Positions 48,794-58,660 of a stretch of DNA of 64,000 bases are shown here, piece by piece. Position 1 is the stretch's first letter; every line of letters starts with the position of its first letter. Location: NCBI RefSeq assembly GCF_002975205.1, contig NZ_PCOC01000002.1:1739501-1803500 (forward strand), written 5' to 3'. A program made the position numbers and the translations under genes. This DNA comes from Ochrobactrum vermis. Its GTDB lineage: Bacteria > Pseudomonadota > Alphaproteobacteria > Rhizobiales > Rhizobiaceae. The notes beneath the pieces are model-generated. The model ran no database searches and had not been told where the DNA came from. It worked only from the letters and a program-made list of their open reading frames with translations.

Positions 48794-49357
48794 TCAACCG
48801 GCGGCTTTCAACTGGATCAGCCGAATGATCGTGCCCCCGTAGTTGCGCTCTTCCAGCACGACGAATCGCTCATCGAGCTCAAGAGCTGCCTCCGCATCTT
48901 CTTCAAGCACCAAAAGTGCGTCAGGATTAAGCCAACCACCCTGAAGCGCTGATAAAAATGCCTTTTCCCCCATACGGCGTCCGTAGGGAGGGTCAGCAAA
49001 AATCAGGTCAAACGGCTCCATCGTTCCGACGATACCCAACTGGCAGGCGTCCCGTCGCAAAATCTTGGTGTGTCCCTGAAGACCGAAAGCCTCAATATTC
49101 TGGCGTAATAATCCCCGCCCTTCCGCAGATTCTTCCACGAAGATCGCGTAGCGGGCGCCACGCGACAAAGCTTCCAGACCAAGCGCTCCTGTCCCTGCGA
49201 ATAGGTCGAGGACGCGTGCGCCCTCTACCTTGTCGGGGAAATTATGCGCGAGAATATTGAACAGACTCTCGCGTGTGCGGTCGGTGGTGGGGCGGATGGC
49301 GTTGGTCGAAGGTGTTACGAGCGCTCGGCCGCGAAACTTACCGCCGACGATCCGCAC
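48794..49357 (-). CDS. rsmD: 16S rRNA m2G966 methyltransferase
   Basis: 187 residues from GTG 49357: GGAGG lies 5 bp before it and the protein then begins RIVGGKFRGRALVTPS, the family's normal N-terminus. The frame is open further upstream only because it crosses the repetitive rluB tail. RVLDLFAGTGALGLEALSRG is the SAM site and DLIFADPPYGRR the catalytic DPPY. It overlaps the last 20 bp of rluB, so the two rRNA-modifying enzymes are coupled. Confidence 0.92.
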   Translation of the reverse strand: MRIVGGKFRGRALVTPSTNAIRPTTDRTRESLFNILAHNFPDKVEGARVLDLFAGTGALGLEALSRGARYAIFVEESAEGRGLLRQNIEAFGLQGHTKILRRDACQLGIVGTMEPFDLIFADPPYGRRMGEKAFLSALQGGWLNPDALLVLEEDAEAALELDERFVVLEERNYGGTIIRLIQLKAAG

Positions 49358-51056
49358 CACCGCCTCCAGTCCTGCCACCGCCTGACTTGCCACCGCCCGG
49401 TTTTCCACCCGGTTTACCGCCCGGCTTATTACCCGGTCCGCGGCGCGGACCATCTTCAAAACTGCGGGACTTGTTACCTGGTCCACTGCTGCGCGGGCCG
49501 GAACGCGTATCGCGGTCAGAAGCCCCAGAACGGCCTTCTCCACGCGGTCCGCCCGGCTTCCCTGGCTTGCGGTTTTCAAAGCCAGCCTTGCCACGCTCTC
49601 CTACCCGGCTGTCCCCATCACGCAATTCCGCGCGCTCGCGCTTGCCAGGGCGACGCTCCTTGCGTCCATCCTCGCGTGGCTCACGGCGCTCTGGACGTCC
49701 TTCATCCGACCGAGTTCCATCCGAGCGATTGCGCGGTGGACGCGTATCCTTGTCGAAACGACCTTCCGGGCGTTTGTTGTAGCGACGTTCGCCGCCTTCT
49801 TCGCGTCCCTGATCCTCATCGCCAGCCCGACGCGGGCGCATCTGGAGATCGCCACTGAACTTCGCCGAGCGGTGCGGAACTTGATGCTCGACACGTGCCG
49901 ATTTCGCAGCCGCCTTTTCGCCCTTGGGACGTGCGCCCGGAGCCATCCAGACATTGGCATTGCCGCGACGACGCGGTTCCACCTTCTCCGCATTCTTGTC
50001 GTCGCGACCACGACGACGCTCAGGGCCACTGGAAATCCACTCGCGTTCACGCGGGCCACGACGGCGTTCACCTTCCTCGCCCTCGTCTTCCATTTCGCGA
50101 CGGGTACGCCCCTGAACAGTGGCATTGGAAAACTCATTCAAGACTGGCGCATCAAAATCTGCGCCCGCGTCTTCGATCAGTTTGTCACCCAGCTGGTCCC
50201 GCAGGATACGTCCTTTGATTTCGCGTACCGCACCTTCTTCAAGATCGCCAAGCTGGAACGGACCGAAGGAAACACGGATCAGGCGACCGACGGTGAGACC
50301 AAGAGCGCCAAGAATGTTCTTTACTTCGCGGTTCTTGCCTTCCCGCAAACCGATCGAAATCCAGACATTTGCACCCTGAACCCGCTCCAGTTCTGCTTCG
50401 ATGCTGCCATAGAACACGCCATCGACAGCGATACCGTTCTTAAGTTCGTCAAGCTGTGGCTGCGTAACCTTGCCGTGGGCCCGGACGCGATAACGACGAA
50501 GCCAACCGGTGGATGGCAACTCCAGAACACGTGACAACCCGCCATCATTGGTCAGGAGCAAAAGGCCTTCGGTATTGATATCGAGACGACCGACCGAAAG
50601 AACACGCGGCATTTCGGCAGGCAGCGCCGCGAAAACCGTTGGGCGACCTTCTGGATCGCGATTGGTCGTCACGAGGCCGGCTGGCTTGTGGTAAAGCCAA
50701 AGGCGAGTACGCTCGGCCTGCTTCAGCGCCTTGCCGTCGACTGTGATAATATCCGTGCGTTTGACATTCACTGCCGGGCTGTCCAGCACTTTGCCGTTCA
50801 CGGCGATACGACCGGCGGCGATCATCGTTTCAGCTTCGCGGCGGGAAGCTATGCCAGCACGCGCCAGGCGCTTGGCAATACGCTCGCTCGTGTCCTCTTG
50901 CTCCTCGGTGCTACGCGGCCCGAATTGACGTGGCTTGTCACGCCCACCGTCATCGCGGCGCGGGCGGCTGTCACGGTCTTGCCGACCGGGGCGATCGGAG
51001 CGCCCTCCACGGCCATGCGGACGCTTGCCGTCCTTGTTGTCGTCATCTTTAGTCAT
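49338..51056 (-). CDS. rluB: 23S rRNA pseudouridine synthase RluB-type with long disordered tail
   Basis: 572 residues. A charged N-terminal extension (~55 residues) precedes the S4 domain (RIAKRLARAGIASRREAETM) and the RsuA/RluB catalytic core with the nucleophile Asp in VGRLDINTEGLLLLTNDGG. The core ends near residue 290; the remaining ~280 residues are almost only Arg, Gly, Lys, Asp, Glu and Pro, ending in GGKPGG and GGGK repeats. Such tails bind RNA weakly and may help reach pre-ribosomes. The 3' end overlaps rsmD. Confidence 0.88.
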   Translation of the reverse strand: MTKDDDNKDGKRPHGRGGRSDRPGRQDRDSRPRRDDGGRDKPRQFGPRSTEEQEDTSERIAKRLARAGIASRREAETMIAAGRIAVNGKVLDSPAVNVKRTDIITVDGKALKQAERTRLWLYHKPAGLVTTNRDPEGRPTVFAALPAEMPRVLSVGRLDINTEGLLLLTNDGGLSRVLELPSTGWLRRYRVRAHGKVTQPQLDELKNGIAVDGVFYGSIEAELERVQGANVWISIGLREGKNREVKNILGALGLTVGRLIRVSFGPFQLGDLEEGAVREIKGRILRDQLGDKLIEDAGADFDAPVLNEFSNATVQGRTRREMEDEGEEGERRRGPREREWISSGPERRRGRDDKNAEKVEPRRRGNANVWMAPGARPKGEKAAAKSARVEHQVPHRSAKFSGDLQMRPRRAGDEDQGREEGGERRYNKRPEGRFDKDTRPPRNRSDGTRSDEGRPERREPREDGRKERRPGKRERAELRDGDSRVGERGKAGFENRKPGKPGGPRGEGRSGASDRDTRSGPRSSGPGNKSRSFEDGPRRGPGNKPGGKPGGKPGGGKSGGGRTGGGGADRRR

Positions 51057-51246
51057 CTGATATTGGCCTTTCAGCGGCGCTGCCGTGTCACCTTACACCT
51101 TTAATGGCAGGCAAGGGACAGCCGGAAACAGGAACGCCGTATAAATCCGTTCGCAAATCGGTTTCGATTTCGTGAATTATGCAGTAACAAATCGCTCCAT
51201 GGCTTGCGAGCGAAATTTCCGAAAGAATGCATGAAATGGAACAGGC

Positions 51247-51720
51247 ATGAAAAAGATTGCCGACGCCGTGAACCGGAATACGGCCACTCCCATGGAGATC
51301 GCACTGCAAGAAGCGCGCACTGCGAGCTTACGCGGAGAAGTGCCGATTGGTGCAGTTGTCGTGCATCAGGGAACGATTATTGCACGGGCGGGCAACCGCA
51401 CACGCGAACTCAATGACGTGACTGCCCACGCAGAAATACTGGCAATCCGCATCGCTGGCGATGTTCTTCAATCCGAACGCCTCGTCGAATGCGACCTCTA
51501 TGTAACGCTTGAACCCTGCGCGATGTGTGCAGCCGCAATTTCTTTCGCCCGCGTCCGTCGCCTCTATTACGGCGCTTCCGACCCAAAAGGCGGCGGCGTA
51601 GAACATGGGCCGCGCTTTTACACGCAGCCCACCTGCCACCACATCCCGGAGATTTACGCCGGTTTCTCAGAGGCTGATGCCCAGAAGATCCTCAAGGACT
51701 TCTTTCGAGAGAAACGCTGA
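51247..51720 (+). CDS. tadA: tRNA(adenine34) deaminase
   Basis: 157 residues. The zinc site His-Ala-Glu is in DVTAHAEILAI and the two Cys ligands in TLEPCAMCAAAIS; GASDPKGGGVEHGPRFY matches TadA. It converts A34 to inosine in tRNA-Arg(ACG) and is normally essential. It is divergent from rluB, with a 190-bp gap. Confidence 0.93.
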   Translation: MKKIADAVNRNTATPMEIALQEARTASLRGEVPIGAVVVHQGTIIARAGNRTRELNDVTAHAEILAIRIAGDVLQSERLVECDLYVTLEPCAMCAAAISFARVRRLYYGASDPKGGGVEHGPRFYTQPTCHHIPEIYAGFSEADAQKILKDFFREKR

Positions 51721-51724
51721 ACCT

Positions 51725-52285
51725 TCAGCTCAACGCCTTGCGGCCGGTCATATAGCGCAACGTATCGTCCCGCAGCGCAAAGTGATGGACAAGCGCCATC
51801 AAGACATGTCCGGCAATTACTACAAGCAGGAGCCAACCCAGCAAACCGTGCAGCGCATTACCAGGAGCGGTCAGTGCGGCGTTCTGTATGCTTGTCTGCT
51901 CAAAGATCTGGATGCCAAGAAACGAGAAACCTCGCCCACTGCCATATGTGCGTAGCAAAGCCACAGCCGGAACTGCGAACATAAGCCCGTAAATAAGAAG
52001 ATGCCCCAGCGCAACCAGCTTTCCGGCACGGCCTTGTTTATGCGGGCGCCTGTTAACGTTCAGCAACCCCCAAATACCGCGTAGCAAAACAAGCATTAGA
52101 AGCGCAAAACCGAGCTGGTGATGCGCAGACCAGAAAAAATTATAAAACATCGTATCCTTGGCAAAGACACGAAGAATGGCAGAGATGAATTGCCATAGGA
52201 ACAAAAGGGCCATCAGCCAATGAAAGGCCCTGCTGATCAGGCCATATCCGTTTCGATTATCTAAAAAAGTATTTGTATTGCTCAT
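51725..52285 (-). CDS. Cytochrome b561
   Basis: 186 residues with four membrane helices. Likely haem ligands and nearby His are in SRAFHWLMALLFL, WSAHHQLGFALLM, PGNALHGLLGWLLL and IAGHVLMALVHHF. YbdC/CybB-type b561 proteins pass electrons between quinol and oxidants such as superoxide in the inner membrane. It converges on tadA. An AT-rich gap with two hairpins lies upstream. Confidence 0.88.
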   Translation of the reverse strand: MSNTNTFLDNRNGYGLISRAFHWLMALLFLWQFISAILRVFAKDTMFYNFFWSAHHQLGFALLMLVLLRGIWGLLNVNRRPHKQGRAGKLVALGHLLIYGLMFAVPAVALLRTYGSGRGFSFLGIQIFEQTSIQNAALTAPGNALHGLLGWLLLVVIAGHVLMALVHHFALRDDTLRYMTGRKALS

Positions 52286-52429
52286 CTAACCATACCTTAC
52301 ACTCAGAGCTAATATGGTACGATCTATCCAAAATAGATCTTTGATTGAAATCAAATACGCGTTAAAATACCAAACATTACAAATATTTAATATTTTTATC
52401 CATCAGTCAAAAACACAACAATCGACAGA

Positions 52430-52451
52430 GATAGAATATTTATATTCTATC
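52430..52451. promoter_or_regulatory. Perfect inverted repeat in the AT-rich gap
   Basis: GATAGAATAT-TT-ATATTCTATC has 10-bp arms and a two-base centre. It lies in a strongly AT-rich 234-bp gap, about 145 bp upstream of the cytochrome b561 start and 10 bp from the terminator hairpin at 52461-52488. It could be an operator or a second hairpin. No regulator is encoded next to it. Confidence 0.4.
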
Positions 52452-52460
52452 AATAAAATA

Positions 52461-52488
52461 AGCCGCAGTAAATTTATTTACTGCGGCT
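52461..52488. terminator. Terminator of the lipoprotein gene
   Basis: AGCCGCAGTAAA-TTTA-TTTACTGCGGCT is a perfect 12-bp stem. On the minus strand TATTTTATTG follows, 31 bp after the lipoprotein stop. The plus side also has TTTCTTG. Confidence 0.85.
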
Positions 52489-52519
52489 TTCTTGTCGAAG
52501 AAGGAATAACAATCAGATA

Positions 52520-53194
52520 TTAGTTCCAAGGCAGGTAATCACGCCAGCCTTTGGACTTGCCTGCGGCTTTCTTGCGTTCACGTTCTTTTTGCGCTTCGTC
52601 GGTTCCCAACTCGCCTGTGGCGGCCGTAGATGCCGGCTCGCGGTAAGCCAGCGGCGGCTCGCTCAGATAACGGCGCGTTGATGAGGAGCCTTGAGTCTGT
52701 TGCTCGCGCATAGCCTTATAGGCTGCAACTTTTGCCGGATCGAATGTCGGAGTACGAGATTCATAATCTTCGCGGCGGCTGTTACCGCGCGGCAATGCCG
52801 CCTGGATATTGGATGCAACCGGGCCATCCTGAACAACGGGCGACACGAAATTCGGGTCGTCACGGTTCGCAGTAATCTCGTCACGCAGGCGCTTGCGGCG
52901 CTGTTCCGGCGATTCCGGCCAGTTAGGATCATTGGCGCTTGCAAGACTCTGCTGCGGCGCTGGCAGCTGCCCCTTGTCACCCGGAGCGGGACGCACCAAA
53001 TCGGGACGCGGCTTGTAATCGATGCGTTCTTTTTTGTTCTTGCCCTGACCGAAGCTCGCCATATTGGAAACGTCGTCGAAGAGCTGTGCGCCCGCCGTCT
53101 TGTCCGTTCCATAGGTCGGCGAAGAAACGCAACCGGATAGCGAAACTCCCGCTATCGCTGCCATAAGCACCAGAACTCGTCCTTCAATCTTCAT
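52520..53194 (-). CDS. Putative outer-membrane-targeted lipoprotein
   Basis: 224 residues from ATG 53194, giving the signal KIEGRVLVLMAAIAGVSLSG followed by the lipidated Cys (lipobox LSGC). The mature part is hydrophilic and low in structure, rich in Pro, Arg and Glu (RPDLVRPAPGDKGQLPAPQQ; EQRRKRLRDEITANRDDPNF), ending SKGWRDYLPWN. I do not recognise a functional family; similar lipoproteins are conserved next to ileS in Rhizobiales as I recall. A structural cell-envelope role is possible. Confidence 0.78.
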   Translation of the reverse strand: MKIEGRVLVLMAAIAGVSLSGCVSSPTYGTDKTAGAQLFDDVSNMASFGQGKNKKERIDYKPRPDLVRPAPGDKGQLPAPQQSLASANDPNWPESPEQRRKRLRDEITANRDDPNFVSPVVQDGPVASNIQAALPRGNSRREDYESRTPTFDPAKVAAYKAMREQQTQGSSSTRRYLSEPPLAYREPASTAATGELGTDEAQKERERKKAAGKSKGWRDYLPWN

Positions 53195-53403
53195 TAGCGC
53201 CACTTCTTTTACGCTTGCCGATTTTATCTTCACCAAAATTTGCTCAAGCAAGCCTTGACTGAAGAAACCGGCAACTCCAAGGCAGATCGTGAATTTATCC
53301 AAGGACTGCCTTGTACATGAGAGGAACCCATGCGGCAATCCGGTGTTAATCTCTATTTCACCATGTTCACGCGCGGACCTGCAACCCCTGTCACGCAAAC
53401 AAA

Positions 53404-53435
53404 CAATCCGCCCCGGATGAAACCGGAGCGGATTG
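53404..53435 (-). terminator. Terminator of ileS
   Basis: CAATCCGC-C-CCGG pairs with CCGG-A-GCGGATTG around ATGAAA. On the minus strand TTTGTTTG follows the stem, 13-44 bp after the ileS stop. Confidence 0.78.
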
Positions 53436-53447
53436 CGATCTCTGCAA

Positions 53448-56360
53448 TCAGGCGTCGAGCTTGCCGAGCGCCTTCAATTCGCGCAGTGCCTCGGCATCGC
53501 GCGCCGACACTTCCGGGAATTCCGGGTCGGAACCCACATCGGTCGTGTAGCGCCACGAGCGGGCACATTTTTCGCCCTCCGCACGCGCTGGCACAACGGC
53601 CACGCCCTTCACATCGCCAAGCGTGAAAGCGCCTTCCGGTGCGGCTGCATCGCTGAACGAGATGCCGCTGGTGATGCAGATCTCCGCAAAATCGAGACCG
53701 TCCAGCGAATCGCTCAGGCTCTTGTCGGAGATATGAACCACCGGTGAAGCTTCCAGCGACGAACCGATGCGCTTGTCAGCGCGCTCCAGTTCGAGCGCGC
53801 CGGTCACGACGCGGCGAACCGCGCGCACCTTGCGCCACTTTTCAGCCAGCACGTCATCGCGCCATTCGGCCAGCGTCGGACGGAACTGCTCGGCATGGAC
53901 CGAAACCGACTGCGGGTAACGGTCGAGCCATGCTTCTTCCATGGTGAAAGGCAGCATCGGCGCAAGCCAGGTCGTCAGGCGGTCGAAGATTTCACGCACG
54001 GTCTGCAGCGCGGCCTTGCGGCGAACACTCGACGGCGCGTCGCAGTAAAGCGCGTCCTTGCGGATATCGAAATAGAAGGCCGAAAGCTCGACATTCATGA
54101 AATCAATCAGCGAACGCGCGATGCGCTTGAAATCGAATGTGTCATAACCGGAGCGCACAACCTCATCCAGCTCCGTCAGACGGTGCAGCATCAGGCGCTC
54201 AAGTTCCGGCAGATCGGCATGGGCAACGTTTTCGCCTTCGTCATGCGCCAGCGTGCCCAGCATCCAGCGGATGGTGTTGCGCAGCTTGCGATAGGCGTCG
54301 ATATTGGTCTGGATGATGCTCTTGCCGAGGCGCTGATCTTCCCAATAATCGGTCGTCATGACCCAGAGACGCAGGATATCAGCGCCGGATTCCTTGATGA
54401 CGTCCTGCGGCGTTACCGTATTGCCGAGCGACTTCGACATTTTCTTGCCGTGCTCGTCCATGGTAAAACCATGGGTCACAACGGCATTATATGGCGCGCG
54501 ACCGCGTGTGCCGCAGCTTTCGAGAAGCGACGAGTGGAACCAGCCGCGATGCTGGTCTGAGCCTTCGAGATAGACGTCTGCTGGCCACTTCATGTCCGGG
54601 CGATCTTCCAGCGTGAAGGTGTGGGTCGAACCGGAATCGAACCACACGTCCAGAATGTCGCGCACCTGCACCCATGGCTCAATAGCGCGGTTGCCAAGGA
54701 ACCGCTCGCGCGCACCTTCGGCAAACCATGCATCAGCGCCTTCGGCTTCAAAAGCATCGAGAACACGCTTGTTGACCGCATCATCCTGAAGGATGCTGCC
54801 TTCTTCATCCACGAAAACGCAGATCGGCACGCCCCAGGCGCGCTGACGCGAAAGCACCCAGTCCGGGCGGCCTTCGATCATCGAGCGCAGGCGTGTCTGA
54901 CCGGCAGCCGGAACGAAACGCGTATCGTCGATGGCCTTCAGCGCACGCGAGCGCAGCGTGGTGCCGTCGCCAAGGTTCTTGTCCATATAGACGAACCATT
55001 GCGGCGTGTTGCGGAAGATGACCTGCTTCTTCGAACGCCAGGAATGCGGATAGGAGTGCTTCAGGCGACCGCGGGCGAAGAGCTTGTCACGGGCGATGAG
55101 CTGATCCATCACCGACTTGTTGGCATCGCCCTTCTTGCCGTTGTCGTCGATGACCCGTGCCGGGCCGCCTTCGCGGTCAGGACCAAAACCGGGCGCGTCC
55201 TTGGTATAGTAGCCGCCATCATCGACCGGGAACGGGATGCTCGGATCGATACCGCGCGCTTCCAGTTCACGAACATTGTTCATCCAGGCTTCAAAGTCTT
55301 CGCGGCCATGGCTTGGCGCGGTGTGGACAAAGCCCGTACCCGCATCGTCGGTCACATGATCGCCGTCGAGCATCGGCACTGCAAATTCATAGCCGCCGCC
55401 AAAGCCTTTCAGCGGGTGGTCGAGCACGACCTTGCCAAGCTCATCGGACGAAACGCCACGCAGGCGCTTGAACTGAAGCTTTGCCTTGGCGAAGCTTTCT
55501 TCGGCCAGCTTGTCGGCGAAGACGAGCTTTTCGCCCGGACGCGGGCCAAAATCGTTTTCCGCTTCCATGACTTCGTAAAGTCCGTATTCGATGCGCGACG
55601 AGTAGGACACTGCGCGGTTGCCGGGGATCGTCCAGGGGGTGGTCGTCCAGATCACCACATCGCTGCCGGAGAGATCGTTCTGACCGGCGACCGGAAACTT
55701 GACCCAGATCATATCCGACTCGACATCGTGATACTCGACTTCCGCCTCGGCAAGCGCCGTGCGCTCGACGACCGACCACATCACCGGCTTGGAGCCGCGA
55801 TAAAGCTGACCGGAAGCCGCGAACTTGAGAAGCTCGCCAGCGATACGCGATTCAGCATGGAAGTTCATCGTCGTATACGGATTTTCGAAATCGCCAAGGA
55901 TCGCAAGGCGCTTGAACTCATCCGTCTGGACCCTGATCCAGTTGGCGGCGAATTCACGGCATTCCCTGCGGAATTCGTTGATCGGCACTTCGTCCTTGTT
56001 CTTGCCTTCGGCGCGGTATTTTTCCTCGATCTTCCACTCGATCGGCAGGCCGTGGCAATCCCAGCCCGGAACATAGTTCGAGTTGAAGCCGCGCATCTGG
56101 AACGAACGGGTGATGACGTCCTTGAGGATCTTGTTCAGCGCATGGCCGATATGGATATTGCCGTTGGCATAGGGCGGGCCATCGTGCAGCACATAAAGCG
56201 GGCGGTCTTTCGCCTGCTCGCGCAGCTTCTTGTAAAGGTTCATCCCCTCCCAGCGCTCGACGAACAGCGGTTCGCGCTGCGGCAGGCCCGCGCGCATCGG
56301 AAATTCTGTCTGCGGCAGATTGAGGGTTTTTGAGTAATCGATCTTGGTCGTCTCGGTCAT
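53448..56360 (-). CDS. ileS: Isoleucyl-tRNA synthetase
   Basis: 970 residues from ATG 56360 ([20 protein letters not shown]). Class I motifs: HIGH in [16 protein letters not shown] and KMSKS in [15 protein letters not shown]. The editing domain and the anticodon-binding helical domain follow in normal order. The C-terminal end keeps only one of the four cysteines of the usual zinc ribbon (EGEKCARSW, where the second Cys is Ser) and lacks the later Cys pair. It charges tRNA-Ile and is essential. Confidence 0.96.
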   Translation of the reverse strand: MTETTKIDYSKTLNLPQTEFPMRAGLPQREPLFVERWEGMNLYKKLREQAKDRPLYVLHDGPPYANGNIHIGHALNKILKDVITRSFQMRGFNSNYVPGWDCHGLPIEWKIEEKYRAEGKNKDEVPINEFRRECREFAANWIRVQTDEFKRLAILGDFENPYTTMNFHAESRIAGELLKFAASGQLYRGSKPVMWSVVERTALAEAEVEYHDVESDMIWVKFPVAGQNDLSGSDVVIWTTTPWTIPGNRAVSYSSRIEYGLYEVMEAENDFGPRPGEKLVFADKLAEESFAKAKLQFKRLRGVSSDELGKVVLDHPLKGFGGGYEFAVPMLDGDHVTDDAGTGFVHTAPSHGREDFEAWMNNVRELEARGIDPSIPFPVDDGGYYTKDAPGFGPDREGGPARVIDDNGKKGDANKSVMDQLIARDKLFARGRLKHSYPHSWRSKKQVIFRNTPQWFVYMDKNLGDGTTLRSRALKAIDDTRFVPAAGQTRLRSMIEGRPDWVLSRQRAWGVPICVFVDEEGSILQDDAVNKRVLDAFEAEGADAWFAEGARERFLGNRAIEPWVQVRDILDVWFDSGSTHTFTLEDRPDMKWPADVYLEGSDQHRGWFHSSLLESCGTRGRAPYNAVVTHGFTMDEHGKKMSKSLGNTVTPQDVIKESGADILRLWVMTTDYWEDQRLGKSIIQTNIDAYRKLRNTIRWMLGTLAHDEGENVAHADLPELERLMLHRLTELDEVVRSGYDTFDFKRIARSLIDFMNVELSAFYFDIRKDALYCDAPSSVRRKAALQTVREIFDRLTTWLAPMLPFTMEEAWLDRYPQSVSVHAEQFRPTLAEWRDDVLAEKWRKVRAVRRVVTGALELERADKRIGSSLEASPVVHISDKSLSDSLDGLDFAEICITSGISFSDAAAPEGAFTLGDVKGVAVVPARAEGEKCARSWRYTTDVGSDPEFPEVSARDAEALRELKALGKLDA

Positions 56361-56669
56361 GATGGGTATTCGCCTGTGGAGCCTCGGCCAGGAATGGCGG
56401 GCATGTGGATCAACGATAACAGGAGGACTGTAAGAGCACAGCCGGTCGTTCCCGGACCTCCGCACCAGTTATTGCCTGGCAAAACAGCCATTCAGGCAAA
56501 GCGGGAGGCCGGGCCAATAATTCGTATGGCCGTCATGATAAGCCGAAAATCCGTCATCATGGGCACGCTTTTAGCAATGAGCTTTGCAGGAATAAAGAGG
56601 CCAGGGGAACAAAGACGCAATAAAACTGCATCCTCGCCCCTGAAAATTGTCACATTGATGCTCTTGAGA
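56361..56669. other. 309-bp gap between ileS and the MipA-type gene
   Basis: The stretch should hold the ileS promoter (minus strand). A small plus-strand reading frame (56376-56708) runs into the antisense of the next gene and shows no ribosome site or recognisable family. No clear terminator for the MipA gene is visible. I see nothing else that I can name. Confidence 0.5.
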
Positions 56670-57515
56670 TCAATCCAGCGAGAAATCGAATCGATAGGTC
56701 GCAGATAGACCAACCATGAACTGGTTCGGCGACCCGCGCTCCTTGACGATACTTGAATCCTTTGCCGGTCCCTGCAGGCGACTATATTCACCGAACAGGC
56801 TCGTATCGATCTTGTCGGTCGCCTTCCACGTAATTGCGCCGCCGACACCTGCGGATTTAAAGCCGCCGCCCGGATTATACTCCGTAAGACCAGACGCGAC
56901 TGCTTCCTCGGCATCGACCCCGAAATAGGTCTTGAAGTAATCTTTCGAAGCGAACGTCGCACGCGGACCGCCCGACACGCGGATGGTTGGCGTGACATCA
57001 TAGAAAGCATCAGCAGCAATATCGGCTACGACACCGTTATGCGCACGAATACCATGACGGACTTCGCCGCGCACACGCAGCCAGTCAGTTGGATAAACGT
57101 CAACGAATGCGCCAGCCTCGCCGCCAAATTTCGTATCTTTGAGGCCGTGAATATCGTCGTCTCGCTCGAAAAGAAGTTTGCCAGCAAGGCCAACGCGGAA
57201 GCGATTATTATCAATCAGAGCGAAGGATACGTTGTCATTGCGTGAGGAAAAACGTGTCGCCTGCCCCTGTCGGCCAAGTGAGATCAACGGCTGGGCAGAA
57301 AAGCGATACTTGTTCGATCCTTCGAACTTCGGAGCAACGAGACCCGCCGCACCGACCTTGAGATACCAGTCGCCAGACCAGAAATGCTTGCGTGCGGGCT
57401 GAACCGTTTCTGCCGCATAGATATCAGCCTGCTGTACATCAGCAGAAAACGCGACTGAACCGCCTGAAAAAAATGCAGCACCTGCAACGAGGGCCAGCGA
57501 AACAATACGTGCCAC
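56670..57515 (-). CDS. MipA/OmpV-family outer membrane protein
   Basis: 281 residues from GTG 57515 (GGAG 7 bp upstream), which gives the signal ARIVSLALVAGAAFFSGGSV. The mature part alternates polar and hydrophobic residues as a beta-barrel: WYLKVGAAGLVAPKFEGSNK near the start, FGGEAGAFVDVYPTDWLRVR, and MVGLSATYRFDFSLD at the end. MipA/OmpV proteins scaffold murein enzymes or act as porin-like barrels. The upstream region is AT-rich. Confidence 0.83.
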   Translation of the reverse strand: MARIVSLALVAGAAFFSGGSVAFSADVQQADIYAAETVQPARKHFWSGDWYLKVGAAGLVAPKFEGSNKYRFSAQPLISLGRQGQATRFSSRNDNVSFALIDNNRFRVGLAGKLLFERDDDIHGLKDTKFGGEAGAFVDVYPTDWLRVRGEVRHGIRAHNGVVADIAADAFYDVTPTIRVSGGPRATFASKDYFKTYFGVDAEEAVASGLTEYNPGGGFKSAGVGGAITWKATDKIDTSLFGEYSRLQGPAKDSSIVKERGSPNQFMVGLSATYRFDFSLD

Positions 57516-57628
57516 ATTAAACTCCAACAAAAAGCGCCCCAACAAGCTTTGAGACATTTATTACTTTTTGTCGAGAATAAGTAAAATTTGATTTAAATCT
57601 TAAGTGGAAAATGAACTGAAAACTCGCC

Positions 57629-58618
57629 TCACGCGAAAGAAAGCAAACGGTCCAGCTCTGAAAGCGGCTTCGCGCCTCCAAGCAGGGCTCGTGCCTCAGC
57701 ATCGTCGCGCTTCATCTGCTCAATCAGCGGGTCAAGGCCATCAAACTTAACCTCTCCACGCAGGAACCCGAAGAACGACACGCAAGCGGTCTCACCATAA
57801 AGATCGCCCGAAAAATCAAAAAGAAAGGTTTCAAGAAGGGGGCTACCATCACTATCGACGGTTGGACGGCGACCGAAACTGGCCACTCCGTCATAAAGAT
57901 CGCCATTCTCGCGCCTGAACCTGACCGCATAGATTCCGTGCTTCAGGCCTGCCTGCGCATCTATTTTCATATTGGCGGTGGGAAATCCAAGCGTTCGCCC
58001 GAGCTTTTTCCCGTGAATGACTTCGCCGCAGACGATATACCGGTAACCAAGAAGTCCTGCGGCTTGAACGACATCACCTTCACAAAGCAGGTTTCTTATA
58101 CGGGTCGACGAAACAAGATTATCGCCTTCATCTGTAAAGGCATCGACAAGCGTTACCGTGAACCCGGCCGTTTCTCCTGCCTTCTGAAGAAATTCCGGCG
58201 TCCCGCGTCGTCCTTTGCCGAAATGAAAATCATAACCGGTAACAACACAGCTTGCGCGCAATTTTTCAACCAGAATATGCCCGACGAAATCTTCCGCCGA
58301 GCGGGATGAGAACTCACCGGTAAAGGGCTGTTCAACGACAGCATCAAACCCCATAAAGCGCAGTACTTCAGCCTTCTTTGCCGCTGCAGTCAAACGATCA
58401 ATCGGTGCGTCTGGCTTGAAAAAGCTGCGCGGATGCGGCTCAAAAGTCAAGACCACTGCTGGCAAGCCGCGTTTTTCGGCGATCTCCAACGCACGCTCCA
58501 GCACAGCCTGATGGCCGCGATGGACCCCATCGAAATTGCCGATTGCCACGACACAATTCTGCAGGAATTCCGGCAAGGAATCCGTTCCAGAAAGGCGCTG
58601 AAAGCTGGGTTTAGTCAT
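57629..58618 (-). CDS. ribF: Bifunctional riboflavin kinase/FAD synthetase
   Basis: 329 residues. The N-terminal nucleotidyltransferase has VAIGNFDGVHRGHQAVLE and VVTGYDFHFGKGRRGTPE, then SSTRIRNLL. The C-terminal kinase has GRTLGFPTANM and YDGVASFGRRPTV. It makes FMN and FAD from riboflavin. The HAD phosphatase gene lies 42 bp upstream on the same strand. Confidence 0.95.
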   Translation of the reverse strand: MTKPSFQRLSGTDSLPEFLQNCVVAIGNFDGVHRGHQAVLERALEIAEKRGLPAVVLTFEPHPRSFFKPDAPIDRLTAAAKKAEVLRFMGFDAVVEQPFTGEFSSRSAEDFVGHILVEKLRASCVVTGYDFHFGKGRRGTPEFLQKAGETAGFTVTLVDAFTDEGDNLVSSTRIRNLLCEGDVVQAAGLLGYRYIVCGEVIHGKKLGRTLGFPTANMKIDAQAGLKHGIYAVRFRRENGDLYDGVASFGRRPTVDSDGSPLLETFLFDFSGDLYGETACVSFFGFLRGEVKFDGLDPLIEQMKRDDAEARALLGGAKPLSELDRLLSFA

Positions 58619-58660
58619 TTTGATCTGAACTTCGATTGGTCGTAACGAGATTGTTCAAAC

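Noticed and set aside
49338..49480. GGKPGG/GGGK repeats taken as a DNA tandem repeat or CRISPR-like array
   Set aside because: They are short coding repeats in the RluB tail, without regular repeat-spacer structure.
49358..49594. Upstream extension of rsmD
   Set aside because: This part is the out-of-frame reading of the repetitive rluB tail; the family N-terminus starts at GTG 49357.
52314..52523. 69-codon plus-strand frame in the AT-rich gap
   Set aside because: It reads through a terminator hairpin and a palindrome, has no ribosome site, and ends within the lipoprotein gene.
54621..56333. 570-codon open frame antisense to ileS
   Set aside because: ileS on the other strand has complete HIGH and KMSKS motifs; the antisense frame is a by-product of GC-rich codon use.
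56376..56708. 110-codon frame between ileS and the MipA-type gene
   Set aside because: No ribosome site, no family, and it runs into the antisense of the neighbouring gene.
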